Shown here piece after piece: positions 25,593 to 32,441 of a stretch of 32,441 nt of DNA. Position 1 is the stretch's first letter, and every line of letters starts with the position of its first letter. This DNA is from an uncultured Opitutia bacterium (GTDB lineage Bacteria > Verrucomicrobiota > Verrucomicrobiia > Opitutales > Opitutaceae): assembly GCA_903877135.1 (NCBI GenBank), contig CAIRCN010000036.1, forward strand, positions 1 through 32,441. Reading direction: 5' to 3'. Both the position numbers and the translations under genes were made by a program. The notes under the pieces are model-generated. The model did not search any database, had not been told where the DNA came from, and saw only the letters and a list, made by a program, of their open reading frames with translations.

Positions 25593-25617
25593 CGTTAGTA
25601 ACGCAGTACGTAACTAC
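25589..25617 (+). promoter_or_regulatory. Candidate promoter/operator of higBA
   Basis: TTGACG (25,589-25,594) is a good -35 match. It runs into an imperfect inverted repeat, GTTAGTAACG followed by CGTAACTAC (25,594-25,617), that ends eight bases before the higB ATG. HigA antitoxins autorepress by binding such palindromes. No clear -10 sequence is visible at standard spacing, so the promoter assignment is tentative. Confidence 0.35.
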
Positions 25618-25625
25618 TGTTCTAG

Positions 25626-25907
25626 ATGATTATCTCGTTCCGCTGCGACGCCACCGAGCAAATCTTCAAAGGAGAAAAGTCGCCGGACTTGCCAGCCGAC
25701 ATTCAGAAAGTTGCACTCCGCAAACTCCAACAACTCGACATCGCCCAGAAACTCGACGACCTGCGGGTTCCTCCCGGCAATCGGCTGGAACCGCTCAAGG
25801 GCGACCGCAAGGGGCAGTACTCCATTCGCATCAACGCCAAGTACCGCCTCTGCTTTACTTGGACCGACCGCGGAATCGAGGGCGTCGAAATCGTGGACTA
25901 CCATTAA
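25626..25907 (+). CDS. higB: HigB-family toxin (RelE superfamily mRNA interferase)
   Basis: A 93-residue toxin of the HigB/RelE fold, which cleaves translated mRNA on the ribosome. The family signature PPGNRLEPLKGDRKGQYSIR followed by INAKYRLCFTW covers the conserved beta-sheet, and the protein has full family length. The toxin gene precedes the antitoxin gene, which is the characteristic order of higBA loci, with three bases between them. No Shine-Dalgarno sequence is present; the ATG follows a palindromic control region. The pair is intact, unlike the neighbouring AbiE system, and would be active as an addiction module. Confidence 0.92.
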   Translation: MIISFRCDATEQIFKGEKSPDLPADIQKVALRKLQQLDIAQKLDDLRVPPGNRLEPLKGDRKGQYSIRINAKYRLCFTWTDRGIEGVEIVDYH

Positions 25908-25910
25908 ATC

Positions 25911-26216
25911 ATGACGAAGAAACTGCCACTCCCTACTCCGGGTGAAATGCTCCGTGAAGAATTCCTGACCCCACTGGGCCTCACCCCCTATCAGTTGGCA
26001 AAAGACCTCCACGTGCCCCAGACCAGGATCTCGGCCATTTTGGCTGGCGAGCGCACCATTACCGCCGACACCGGACTACGCCTGGATCGCTATTTCGGAC
26101 TTTCCGACGGGTGGTGGGTCCGCCTCCAACTGGACTGCGATCTGCGCAGAGCCCAACGGGAATTCGGCGCGCGCATCGCCCGGGAGGTCAAGCCGCGCGA
26201 ATTTGCCGCCGCTTGA
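25911..26216 (+). CDS. higA: HigA-family antitoxin (HTH XRE)
   Basis: A 101-residue antitoxin with an XRE-type helix-turn-helix. TPGEMLREEFLTPLGLTPYQ leads into LAKDLHVPQTRISAILAGER and TITADTGLRLDRYFGLSDGW, all typical of HigA. It neutralises HigB by binding it and represses the higBA promoter; the palindrome at 25,594-25,617 is the probable site. It starts three bases after the higB stop, so the genes share one transcript. The C-terminal ARIAREVKPREFAAA tail is a little charged but within the normal family range. Confidence 0.93.
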   Translation: MTKKLPLPTPGEMLREEFLTPLGLTPYQLAKDLHVPQTRISAILAGERTITADTGLRLDRYFGLSDGWWVRLQLDCDLRRAQREFGARIAREVKPREFAAA

Positions 26217-26499
26217 GCTGAGCTGGCATCGAGACATGGCAAACAACCATCGCCCACCGTGAATCAGAGCGTTGGCCAAACTCAACCGTTCGCGGCAAAG
26301 GTGTTGGCTTGCCACATGTCTTGGACGATTGGATACAGACCCATCAGCACCGCCTGAACGATTTGCCACGGATTTGCCAGAAGGCGTGTTTTTCGCTTGT
26401 TCTCGCTGCATTTCCGCGCACTTTCCTGCCCGTTCTAACTCACTTCTAACCAACCTAAAGCACGCTTAACGAAGCTTTTCTGTTGCCAGGACAAACTCC
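26217..26499. other. Spacer between higA and the tRNA fragment, no recognised gene
   Basis: A plus-strand frame is open from 26,222 to 26,449 (75 codons, including ETWQTTIAHRESERWPNSTV and LPHVLDDWIQTHQHRLNDLP) but has no usable start and no family I recognise. It may be the tail of a lost gene. The region is less GC-rich towards its right end. No integrase is seen here, although it is the place where one might be expected next to an attachment site. Confidence 0.35.
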
Positions 26500-26523
26500 G
26501 TTCGAGTCCCGTCCATCCCGCCA
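26500..26523 (+). other. tRNA 3'-end fragment, probable integration (att) scar
   Basis: GTTCGAGTCCCG followed by TCCATCCCGCCA is the T-loop (TTCGAGT), T-stem 3' half (CCCGT), acceptor 3' strand (CCATCCC), discriminator G and CCA of a tRNA. The bases to its left (CTCCG) do not pair with the T-stem half, and no matching 5' acceptor (GGGATGG) lies in the preceding 90 bases, so the rest of the tRNA is absent. A strong terminator follows five bases later, as after a real tRNA gene. Such a duplicated 3' end is what integrases leave at the far junction of elements inserted into tRNA genes. The orientation predicts that the element lies to the left, with the intact tRNA beyond its other end. Confidence 0.6.
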
Positions 26524-26527
26524 GTTT

Positions 26528-26562
26528 AAAATCCCGTAATCAAACGATATACGGGATTTTTT
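26528..26562 (+). terminator. Strong intrinsic terminator after the tRNA fragment
   Basis: AAAATCCCGTA (26,528-26,538) pairs perfectly over 11 bp with TACGGGATTTT (26,550-26,560), loop 11 bases, and is followed by a run of six T (26,557-26,562). It reads as a rho-independent terminator for plus-strand transcription, and fits the former transcription end of the tRNA gene. Confidence 0.8.
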
Positions 26563-26564
26563 GT

Positions 26565-26771
26565 GCCCCAAAATGACGATGATCCAAATGCCTTGAAATT
26601 ACGTAAATCACGTAAAATCACATCAAATCAGAAGCCTTCGTCAATTTTACGTCAATTGGCATTCTCAAACCAATCATAACTGCCGACTCATGACCGGAAA
26701 ATACCTTTATCTCATGTGACGCAAAGTGTCTTCCCTCATAAATTCCGGATTCACGCGGAAGCCCACACGTA
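26565..26771. other. AT-rich spacer with short tandem and inverted repeats
   Basis: This region is clearly more AT-rich than its surroundings. About three tandem copies of a 9-10 base unit (ACGTAAATC, ACGTAAAATC, ACATCAAATC) lie at 26,601-26,629. ACGTAAAAT at 26,610-26,618 recurs as its exact reverse complement at 26,644-26,652. These could be integrase or regulator binding sites beside the attachment scar, or chance in AT-rich DNA. A minus-strand frame downstream of dnaE2 (ending IDVKLTKASDLM) is open but unsupported. Confidence 0.4.
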
Positions 26772-29700
26772 TCAGCGGAAATCATGGCTTGCCTGGGCCG
26801 GCAACGCCGCGTTGGGCATGGCCACAATCTCCTCCGCCATAATGTGAATCGTGCCCTGCTCGTTCTGCACGCGGCCCCTGATGATGAGCGCCGGCTCCAG
26901 GTTAATAACCAGACGGCTGTCTTCAAACAGGTCCGGCCGCACGATGGCGTTCGCGTGTCCGGTTTCATCCTCAAGGGTAATGAAGCAAAATCCCTTGGCC
27001 GTGCCGGGCCGCTGACGGGTGATGACAGCACCGCCGATCTTCACCCGTTCCCCGTGCCGCGCCTGCTTGAGCGACCCGGCCGTCCAAAGTCCCGGCAGGT
27101 TCTCCCGCAACAGCCGCATGGGATGCCGGCCGGTCGTAAGGCCGAGGGTCTCATAATCGGCCTGCAGCCGCTCCAGATGGGTCATCATTTCCAGCGGCGA
27201 CAACGCCGGTTCCGGCGCTTCCACCGCCACCAACCGGAACAGCTCGCCGCTGCTCTCCGAATCCTCCACCTGCCACAAGGCCGCCCGTCGGTGTTGGGCG
27301 AGCTCATTGAGCGCTCCGGCCTTGGCTAGTGCCCGCCGCTCCGCCGCGCTGAAATCCGTCCGGCGCAGGAAGTCCGCGGTTGACACGAACGGAAGATTTT
27401 TCCGGGTCTCTAGCATCGCCGAGACGTTCGCCGCCCGGACTCCGCGCACCGAGGAAAAGCCCAAGCGGATCGTGTCGTCGCTTTCGACGCGGCAGTCCCG
27501 CTCGGACACCTGCACGCAGACCGGCAGCGTCTTGATGCCGTGCCTCCGCGCATCTTGCACCAGACTCGCCGGCGAATAAAATCCCATGGGCTGGTTGTTC
27601 AGGAGGCTCGCGTAGAACGCGGCCGGCCGGTGGACCTTGAGCCACGCCGACGCGTAGGCAATCAAGGCGAAAGAAATCGCATGGCTCTCGGGAAAACCAT
27701 ACAACGCAAACGAAGCGAGCGACTGCTGAATGGAGGTGATGGCGGGCGGGCTGACACCGTTACGTGCCAGGGCAATGGCCAGCTTCTCCTTCATGCGGTT
27801 CAGGCGTTCCTGCGAGCGCGTGAACCCGATCGCCCGGCGCAGTTCGTCGGCCTCGGAGGCCGTGAACCCGCCCAACTCCATGGCCAATCGTAAGATCTGC
27901 TCCTGAAAAAGCACTACTCCCAGTGTCCGCTCCAGAATCGGCTTCGCCCGCTCGTCGGGATAGGTGACCGGTTCGCGGCCTGCTCTCCGGGCCAGGTAGG
28001 GATTCACGGCGTTCCCCTGGATCGGCCCCGGTCGGATGATCGCGACTTCGATGGCGAGGTCATAAAACGTCTCCGGTTTCATGCGCGGCAGGGTCGACAT
28101 CTGCGCGCGGCTCTCGATCTGAAAGAGCCCGACCGTGTCCGCCTCCTGGATCAGCTTGAACGTGGCCGGGTCGTCCTTGGGGATGCGCGCCAGGTCCACC
28201 GGTTGGCCCCGGACCGAACAGATTTCAAGGGTGTCCTGCAGCACGGCCATCATGCCCAGCCCGAGCAGGTCCACTTTCACGATGCCCATGTCCTCGCAGT
28301 CTGATTTATCCCACTGCAACACGCTGCGGCCCGGCATCCGGGCGTTCTCGAGCGGGACGTAGTCGTTCAATGGACCCGCGCACAGCACCATGCCGCCCGA
28401 GTGCTGTCCCAGATGACGGGGAAGGCCATAAACCCGCTGACAAGTGTCGAGCAAGGCTGGCAGGCGCGGATGGTCCGCCGTCACCCCAGCCATTTTCAGT
28501 TGTTCCGCCAGCTGGATCGTCTGCGGATAGTCCCCGCCGTGAAAGAGTGACGAAAAGCGGTCCAACACATCGTCCGGAATACCGAGCACCTTCCCGACCT
28601 CGCGCATCGTGCTTTTGCCTCTGAAGGTGATCACGTTCGCCGTCATGGCCGCACCGCGCCGACCGTAGCGGCGATAGACCTCCTGAATCACTTCCTCGCG
28701 CCGCTCCATGCTTGGCAAATCCAAATCAATGTCGGGCCAGTCTGTGCGACCCTCACTCAGGAACCGCTCAAAGAGGAGCTTGCTGCTGATCGGGTCCACG
28801 GCGGTGATCCCGAGTGAGTAGCACACTGCGCTGTTGGCCGCACTGCCTCGCCCCTGCACGAGAATCCCGCGTTCGCGGGCAAAAGCGCACAGATCCCATA
28901 CAATCAGAAAATATCCGGAAAATCCCAGTTTGCCGATGAGCGTGAGTTCGCGTTCGAGCTGGCGGCGCACCTCCCCGGCCACGGACCCATACCGCTGCTG
29001 CGCGCCAAAGTAGGTCATCTTCCGCAGAAACGACTCCTGGGTTTCTCCCACCGGCACGCCGTAGTCGGGAAAACGGTAGCCGAGATTCGCCAACGTGAAC
29101 TCAAGCCGCTCCGCCAGTCGTTCGGTATTGCTTACCGCCTCGGGCAAGTCCGTAAAGAGCGCGGCCATCTGCGGCGCGGCCTTCAGGTGCCGTTCGCGGT
29201 TGAGGGCCAGTTTCCTGCCCGCGGCGTCAAGGGTGACATGCTCCCGGAGACAGGCGAACACATCGGCCACGTTGCGGGCCTCCGGGGTGGGGTAGGTCAC
29301 GCCGTTGGTGGCGAGAAGCGGCAGCCCATGGGCCCGCGCCCAATCGATTAGAAATTCGTTCTCATCCTCCTCGCCGGGCACGTAGTGGCGTTGCAACTCC
29401 ACGAAGAGCCGGTCGGGCCCGAAGACTTTCCGGAGTTTTTCTCCCGCTTCGGCGGCTGCGTGCGCCCCTTGCGCACGCCATACTCGCCGCACAGGTCCTT
29501 CACCATCGCCGGTCAGAGCAATCAATCCCTCATTGCTCTCGGCCAGCTCCCGCCAGGTTACGCGGCCCTCGCCCTTTGGTGTGCGGAGATTGGCTGTGGT
29601 GAGCAATCCACCGAGCCGGCGGTAGCCGGCCTGCGTGGCAACGAGCAGAGGCACAACCGCGCCGTCCTCCATCGTGAGTTCGCAGCCGACCAGCGCACGA

Positions 29701-29876
29701 AAGCCGCCCTCCTTCGCCGCCATGTGCAGGCGCACTGCGCCATAAACTCCATCGCGGTCACAGAGGGCCAAAGCCGGCAGTTGCAGGCGGCCAGCCTCTA
29801 GGGCAAGAGACTCCGGCAAAGAGCCCCCGCGCAAAAATGAGAAGGCGCTGCGCGCATGAAGTTCGACATAGGGCAT
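26772..29876 (-). CDS. dnaE2: Error-prone DNA polymerase DnaE2 (ImuC)
   Basis: A 1034-residue C-family polymerase, the usual DnaE2 length, which performs mutagenic translesion synthesis with ImuA and ImuB after DNA damage. The PHP domain opens with YVELHARSAFSFLRGGSLPE. The catalytic aspartates are in WPDIDLDLPS (Asp382, 384, 386), and KVDLLGLGMM carries a further conserved Asp. GQHSGGMVLC, YGFPESHAISFALIAYASAW and the C-terminal SHDFR ending are hallmarks of DnaE2 as opposed to DnaE1. The C-terminus carries an OB-fold region (GAVITRQRPGTAKGFCFITL). Its ATG overlaps the imuB stop (ATGA), so it is translated as the last gene of the SOS operon. It would be repressed by LexA encoded at the head of the cassette. 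Confidence 0.96.
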   Translation of the reverse strand: MPYVELHARSAFSFLRGGSLPESLALEAGRLQLPALALCDRDGVYGAVRLHMAAKEGGFRALVGCELTMEDGAVVPLLVATQAGYRRLGGLLTTANLRTPKGEGRVTWRELAESNEGLIALTGDGEGPVRRVWRAQGAHAAAEAGEKLRKVFGPDRLFVELQRHYVPGEEDENEFLIDWARAHGLPLLATNGVTYPTPEARNVADVFACLREHVTLDAAGRKLALNRERHLKAAPQMAALFTDLPEAVSNTERLAERLEFTLANLGYRFPDYGVPVGETQESFLRKMTYFGAQQRYGSVAGEVRRQLERELTLIGKLGFSGYFLIVWDLCAFARERGILVQGRGSAANSAVCYSLGITAVDPISSKLLFERFLSEGRTDWPDIDLDLPSMERREEVIQEVYRRYGRRGAAMTANVITFRGKSTMREVGKVLGIPDDVLDRFSSLFHGGDYPQTIQLAEQLKMAGVTADHPRLPALLDTCQRVYGLPRHLGQHSGGMVLCAGPLNDYVPLENARMPGRSVLQWDKSDCEDMGIVKVDLLGLGMMAVLQDTLEICSVRGQPVDLARIPKDDPATFKLIQEADTVGLFQIESRAQMSTLPRMKPETFYDLAIEVAIIRPGPIQGNAVNPYLARRAGREPVTYPDERAKPILERTLGVVLFQEQILRLAMELGGFTASEADELRRAIGFTRSQERLNRMKEKLAIALARNGVSPPAITSIQQSLASFALYGFPESHAISFALIAYASAWLKVHRPAAFYASLLNNQPMGFYSPASLVQDARRHGIKTLPVCVQVSERDCRVESDDTIRLGFSSVRGVRAANVSAMLETRKNLPFVSTADFLRRTDFSAAERRALAKAGALNELAQHRRAALWQVEDSESSGELFRLVAVEAPEPALSPLEMMTHLERLQADYETLGLTTGRHPMRLLRENLPGLWTAGSLKQARHGERVKIGGAVITRQRPGTAKGFCFITLEDETGHANAIVRPDLFEDSRLVINLEPALIIRGRVQNEQGTIHIMAEEIVAMPNAALPAQASHDFR

Positions 29877-31324
29877 CAGTCAAAAACCCCCTCGATGCAC
29901 CAGCCCTTGTCGCTGCGGGCCAGTTGATAGACCACGGCGTCCTCCAGTTCGACCTGCCACGTTTCGCTCATCCACGCCTCCGGCCGCCACCACTCCCCGT
30001 CGGCCCGCCACGGTCCATTGACCTGGCGGATTGACCCGATGAGTCCGCCAGCGAGCGCCGTGGGCTGCTCGTCCACCAGCGTGACCTGCACCGGCCACGC
30101 GGGCCGAAACCGCCGCAGCACCAGTCCACGCGCAGCGTGCACAGAGGACTCCTTGGATGCCGGGACAGTGTCAGCCGGACGAACCAAGGTGAACGCATCT
30201 GGACGGTGGGTGTCCACCCTCACGGGTGTGCCGACGCGATCGTCGCCAATCAGGGCGCCGACCCGGGCAAGATTTTCCCAAAAAGCCGCCGGGTCGCGCA
30301 GTCCGGTTTCGAACAAGCCGGCTTGTTTTTGCGCCGGCCGGACCGGTGTTGCCATCAGCTGCGCCCCGATCAGGTGAGAGGCCAATCGCACGGTCTCTAA
30401 ATGGGAGATGAGCACGCGCATCCAAGAGGCCACATCGCTTCCCGGCTCCGGCAGCCGAAACTCCCGCCGGTATGCGCTTTCGTCCTCGAGCTTAAGGGTC
30501 AGGGTCAGTGACTCGGCCACCAACCCCGCCCCGCGCAATTCAAAGGCGAGCCGCTCGGCAAAACGCTGCAGCTTGAAAGTCAGTGGCTCCAGCGTGTCGA
30601 TGGAGGTGGCATACTCCCAGGCCGCGGCGAAGGTCCTGACTGGTTCCACTAGCCGCAGCACGCGAGTCGCCTCCCCCGCGGCCCGTTCCCACAGAGCCAC
30701 GCCCTCCGCCCCGAGCCGCTGCCCCACGTCGGCCTTGGTCAGCGCGGTCAGAGCACCGAGAGTTTTCAGGCCCCAGCCCTCCAAAATCACCCGCTGCCCT
30801 GGGGTCGGCTCGGCGACGGCCAGAGGCAGGGACTGCAGGAATTTCCAGTGATCGTGCACGAGCAAAACCGACTCCGCGCTGCGCGCAGCATAACGGGCGA
30901 GGAGCGGCGTGGCGCCCGCACCAGCCCGAGCGGGTATTCCCATTTGGTTGAGTTCGATCACTCGCAGTCTCATCGCCGCTTCCGTCTGGTCCGCATCGGC
31001 CCCCTGCAGATCAATGGTGCAAATGCCGGCCGCAGTGGCCTCGACTCGGGGCGACAGCGTGAAGGCGGCGGCGAGCAGTATTCGCTGAGCTTCGACTTCT
31101 GCCGCCGGATCCCGCGTGCGCAGGATAATCCCGGGGCAGCGGGCCATCGCCATGGTGGCAGTCAGGCCCGGGGTTACTCCCGTTGCCTCCGGCGACACTT
31201 CGGTCAGCGCAGCTCTCCGACCTTCCCCGGCGACCAAGGCCACCGGCTTCCCCACCAGGGCCGGTTCGCTCCGTCGCAAGGCGTGCAGCGCAAAGTCCGG
31301 CACGATGAGCACGGCGTAGTTCAT
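29876..31324 (-). CDS. imuB: ImuB, catalytically inactive Y-family polymerase homologue
   Basis: A 482-residue Y-family homologue that serves as the clamp-binding hub of the ImuA-ImuB-DnaE2 mutasome. The N-terminus reads MNYAVLIVPDFALHALRRSE, in place of the Y-family DMDxFFxxVE catalytic motif. Around residues 95-108 (ATAAGICTIDLQG) the acidic SxDE pair is missing, so polymerase activity is not expected. The fold is otherwise clear: GVTPGLTATMAMARCPG and a helix-hairpin-helix-like part (GWGLKTLGALTALTKADVGQ). A beta-clamp-binding motif QAGLF lies at 334-338. The start is ATG 31,324, overlapping the imuA stop in ATGA and preceded by a good Shine-Dalgarno AGGAGG (31,340-31,335). The frame is open further upstream, but that part lies over imuA. 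Confidence 0.94.
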   Translation of the reverse strand: MNYAVLIVPDFALHALRRSEPALVGKPVALVAGEGRRAALTEVSPEATGVTPGLTATMAMARCPGIILRTRDPAAEVEAQRILLAAAFTLSPRVEATAAGICTIDLQGADADQTEAAMRLRVIELNQMGIPARAGAGATPLLARYAARSAESVLLVHDHWKFLQSLPLAVAEPTPGQRVILEGWGLKTLGALTALTKADVGQRLGAEGVALWERAAGEATRVLRLVEPVRTFAAAWEYATSIDTLEPLTFKLQRFAERLAFELRGAGLVAESLTLTLKLEDESAYRREFRLPEPGSDVASWMRVLISHLETVRLASHLIGAQLMATPVRPAQKQAGLFETGLRDPAAFWENLARVGALIGDDRVGTPVRVDTHRPDAFTLVRPADTVPASKESSVHAARGLVLRRFRPAWPVQVTLVDEQPTALAGGLIGSIRQVNGPWRADGEWWRPEAWMSETWQVELEDAVVYQLARSDKGWCIEGVFD

Positions 31325-31968
31325 CCGGCTAATTCCTCCTGCGGCAGGTGCCCCCGTGTCACCTGCACATCCAATGCCGCGAGCAACTGGTCCTGCGTGG
31401 TCCGGCGGACCGCGAGTCCGAGAGGTGTGCCGAGGTGCAGGCGCCATGGCACCGCTGGCACCAATGCTTTGGTCGTCTGAACAAGCACGGCCGCAGGTCG
31501 GCTCTCCGCAGCCCGATGCAAGCGGTGCCACTGGCTCGACGGCGTCGCATGCAACACCCGGGGTTCGATCCCGCGGAGGTCGAGCACTACGAGCGAGTAA
31601 TTTCCATCCCGCACCAGCAGGTCCGCCGTCGCGAAGGCCTCGGTCAAGGTTTTCGGGCGGGCCCACACCAAATGCGTCAGCGCATCACATGGCACGCTCT
31701 CCGGCACGAACCCGTCCGCGGCGTCCACGAGGGCGACCCGCTGCTGTTCCGCCCGCGTACTCTGCAGCAATTTCGCCAACACCAACTGACCGCCACTACT
31801 GGCGCACGCCGAAACCAATTCCGTCAGGCGGCCCCCGGCGAGCCCGCCGCCCAAGGCCCGGTCAATCGACCCAACCCCGGTGGCCACAACCCCGGCCGGC
31901 TTCCGCACGGACGTGGGGAAGCGGGCGTCCACGAGGGACCGCAAGGCGGTGATGGTCGGGTGGGACAC
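31321..31968 (-). CDS. imuA: ImuA, RecA-like SOS mutasome protein
   Basis: A 215-residue RecA-fold protein of the ImuA/SulA-like group, needed with ImuB and DnaE2 for damage-induced mutagenesis. TGVGSIDRALGGGLAGGRLT followed by ELVSACASSGGQLVLAKLL corresponds to the RecA region ahead of and around the P-loop, but the Lys-Thr of a working Walker A motif is missing. LVVLDLRGI stands where Walker B would be. The start is a GTG at 31,968: an upstream ATG at 31,978 is in another frame, and an in-frame TGA lies three codons before the GTG. Fourteen bases separate it from the lexA stop. Its own stop overlaps imuB. Confidence 0.9.
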   Translation of the reverse strand: MSHPTITALRSLVDARFPTSVRKPAGVVATGVGSIDRALGGGLAGGRLTELVSACASSGGQLVLAKLLQSTRAEQQRVALVDAADGFVPESVPCDALTHLVWARPKTLTEAFATADLLVRDGNYSLVVLDLRGIEPRVLHATPSSQWHRLHRAAESRPAAVLVQTTKALVPAVPWRLHLGTPLGLAVRRTTQDQLLAALDVQVTRGHLPQEELAG

Positions 31969-31982
31969 GGGCTTTCATGCGC

Positions 31983-32441
31983 TCAGGCAATCTTCCGCCG
32001 GATCACCCCGACCACCACGCCCTGGCATTCCAATCGCGAGGGCAGGAGGTCGGGGTAGCGTGGATTTTCGGCTCGTAACAGTGTTCGACCGCGTTCGCGG
32101 ACGAACCGCTTCAAGGTCGTGGTGGTTTCATCCACCAGAGCGGCGATGATGTCACCCGGCAGCGGGTCCCGCCGGACCAGCGCCACGAGATCGCCACCTA
32201 AAATATTCGCGCCGGTCATCGAGTCGCCCTTCACCCGCAGGAACCAGAAATATCCCGGCCGCGGTTTCCGCACGCCGAAGATCGCGGGGTCGACGTTCAC
32301 CTTCTCGTCGGGCTCCTGCTCCTCCATGGCCGGCAGACCGGCGGGGATCGTGCCATACACGGGGAAAGTAAAGTGATCCTGAACCTCCGCCACACTCAGC
32401 CCCCATTTTCCATCGGCCAGTTTTTGCACCCGGCCCTGGCG
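31983..32441 (-). CDS. lexA: LexA-type SOS repressor, C-terminal part (cut by window edge)
   Basis: The visible 152 residues include the self-cleavage and catalytic domain of a LexA repressor; the N-terminal winged helix lies beyond the right edge. The frame is open to the last base, so the GTG giving MQKLADG is internal and not the start. Cleavage would occur at the Ala-Gly bond in GTIPAGLPAMEE (codons at about 32,342-32,337). The catalytic Ser is in KGDSMTG (codon 32,222-32,220) and the Lys in TTLKRFV (codon 32,111-32,109). It heads the imuA-imuB-dnaE2 cassette on the same strand, as in many LexA/ImuAB operons, and would repress it until RecA-stimulated self-cleavage. The promoter and operator lie outside the window. 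Confidence 0.92.
   Translation of the reverse strand, partial: RQGRVQKLADGKWGLSVAEVQDHFTFPVYGTIPAGLPAMEEQEPDEKVNVDPAIFGVRKPRPGYFWFLRVKGDSMTGANILGGDLVALVRRDPLPGDIIAALVDETTTTLKRFVRERGRTLLRAENPRYPDLLPSRLECQGVVVGVIRRKIA

Noticed and set aside
26435-26523. A complete tRNA gene
   Set aside because: The T-stem 5' half (CTCCG) does not pair with CCCGT, and no 5' acceptor strand or anticodon arm can be folded upstream; only the 3' end is present.
31322-31666. Extended imuB start upstream to 31,666
   Set aside because: That extension overlaps imuA in another frame and is Pro/Gly/Arg-rich; the ATG at 31,324 has a Shine-Dalgarno sequence and gives the normal ImuB N-terminus.
31970-31978. ATG at 31,978 as the imuA start
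   Set aside because: It is in a different frame from the imuA coding sequence; in the correct frame a TGA precedes the GTG at 31,968.
1-32441. CRISPR array, rRNA genes or riboswitches
   Set aside because: No regularly spaced identical repeats, no rRNA-like blocks and no recognisable riboswitch core were seen on either strand. The recurrent short strings are protein-coding PAC ends.

Overview
The window looks like chromosomal DNA of a GC-rich Verrucomicrobium, probably Opitutaceae-like. This is inferred from the PAS-kinase style, the lexA-imuA-imuB-dnaE2 cassette and base composition; no rRNA gene is present to confirm it. Two parts differ sharply. Positions 1 to about 26.5 kb are a patchwork dominated by giant PAS-domain sensor histidine kinases and broken gene pieces. 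From 26.77 kb to the right end there is a tidy SOS-mutagenesis operon.

Left to right: (a) the first codons of a probable transposase run off the left edge, followed by repeats that look like an insertion-sequence end. (b) 0.79-7.09 kb, plus strand: a CHASE/six-PAS membrane kinase followed by two receiver-plus-kinase proteins, with no DNA-binding output. (c) 7.2-8.8 kb: a kinase C-terminal scrap, a LuxR-type response regulator and a 5'-truncated secreted-type gene. (d) 9.18-17.3 kb, minus strand: a hybrid kinase with receivers at both ends, a MASE1 five-PAS HisKA_2 kinase, and a LuxR-type regulator. (e) 17.6-24.1 kb, minus strand: a 728-residue hybrid kinase, a 43-codon membrane micro-ORF, and a seven-PAS hybrid kinase whose 5' end is cut off by an antisense fragment of a Y-family DNA polymerase. 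(f) 24.8-26.2 kb: an AbiEi antitoxin whose AbiEii toxin partner is destroyed, then an intact HigB-HigA toxin-antitoxin pair.

At 26,500-26,523 there is a tRNA 3'-end fragment (T-loop to CCA) without the rest of the tRNA, directly followed by a strong terminator. This is the expected scar of an element integrated into a tRNA gene. The orientation places the element to its left, so the kinase/toxin-antitoxin patchwork may be a genomic island, or the decayed end of one, with the SOS operon as flanking chromosome. No integrase and no intact tRNA are visible in the window.

The SOS cassette (minus strand: lexA, imuA, imuB, dnaE2) is tightly coupled, with ATGA overlaps at two junctions. It encodes the LexA repressor (N-terminus outside the window), the RecA-like ImuA, the catalytically degenerate Y-family protein ImuB with a clamp-binding motif, and the error-prone polymerase DnaE2. 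The kinases together form a dense signalling cluster: six large sensors, two receiver-kinases and two LuxR-type regulators. Repeated near-identical DNA at PAS/PAC junctions offers a route for domain shuffling.
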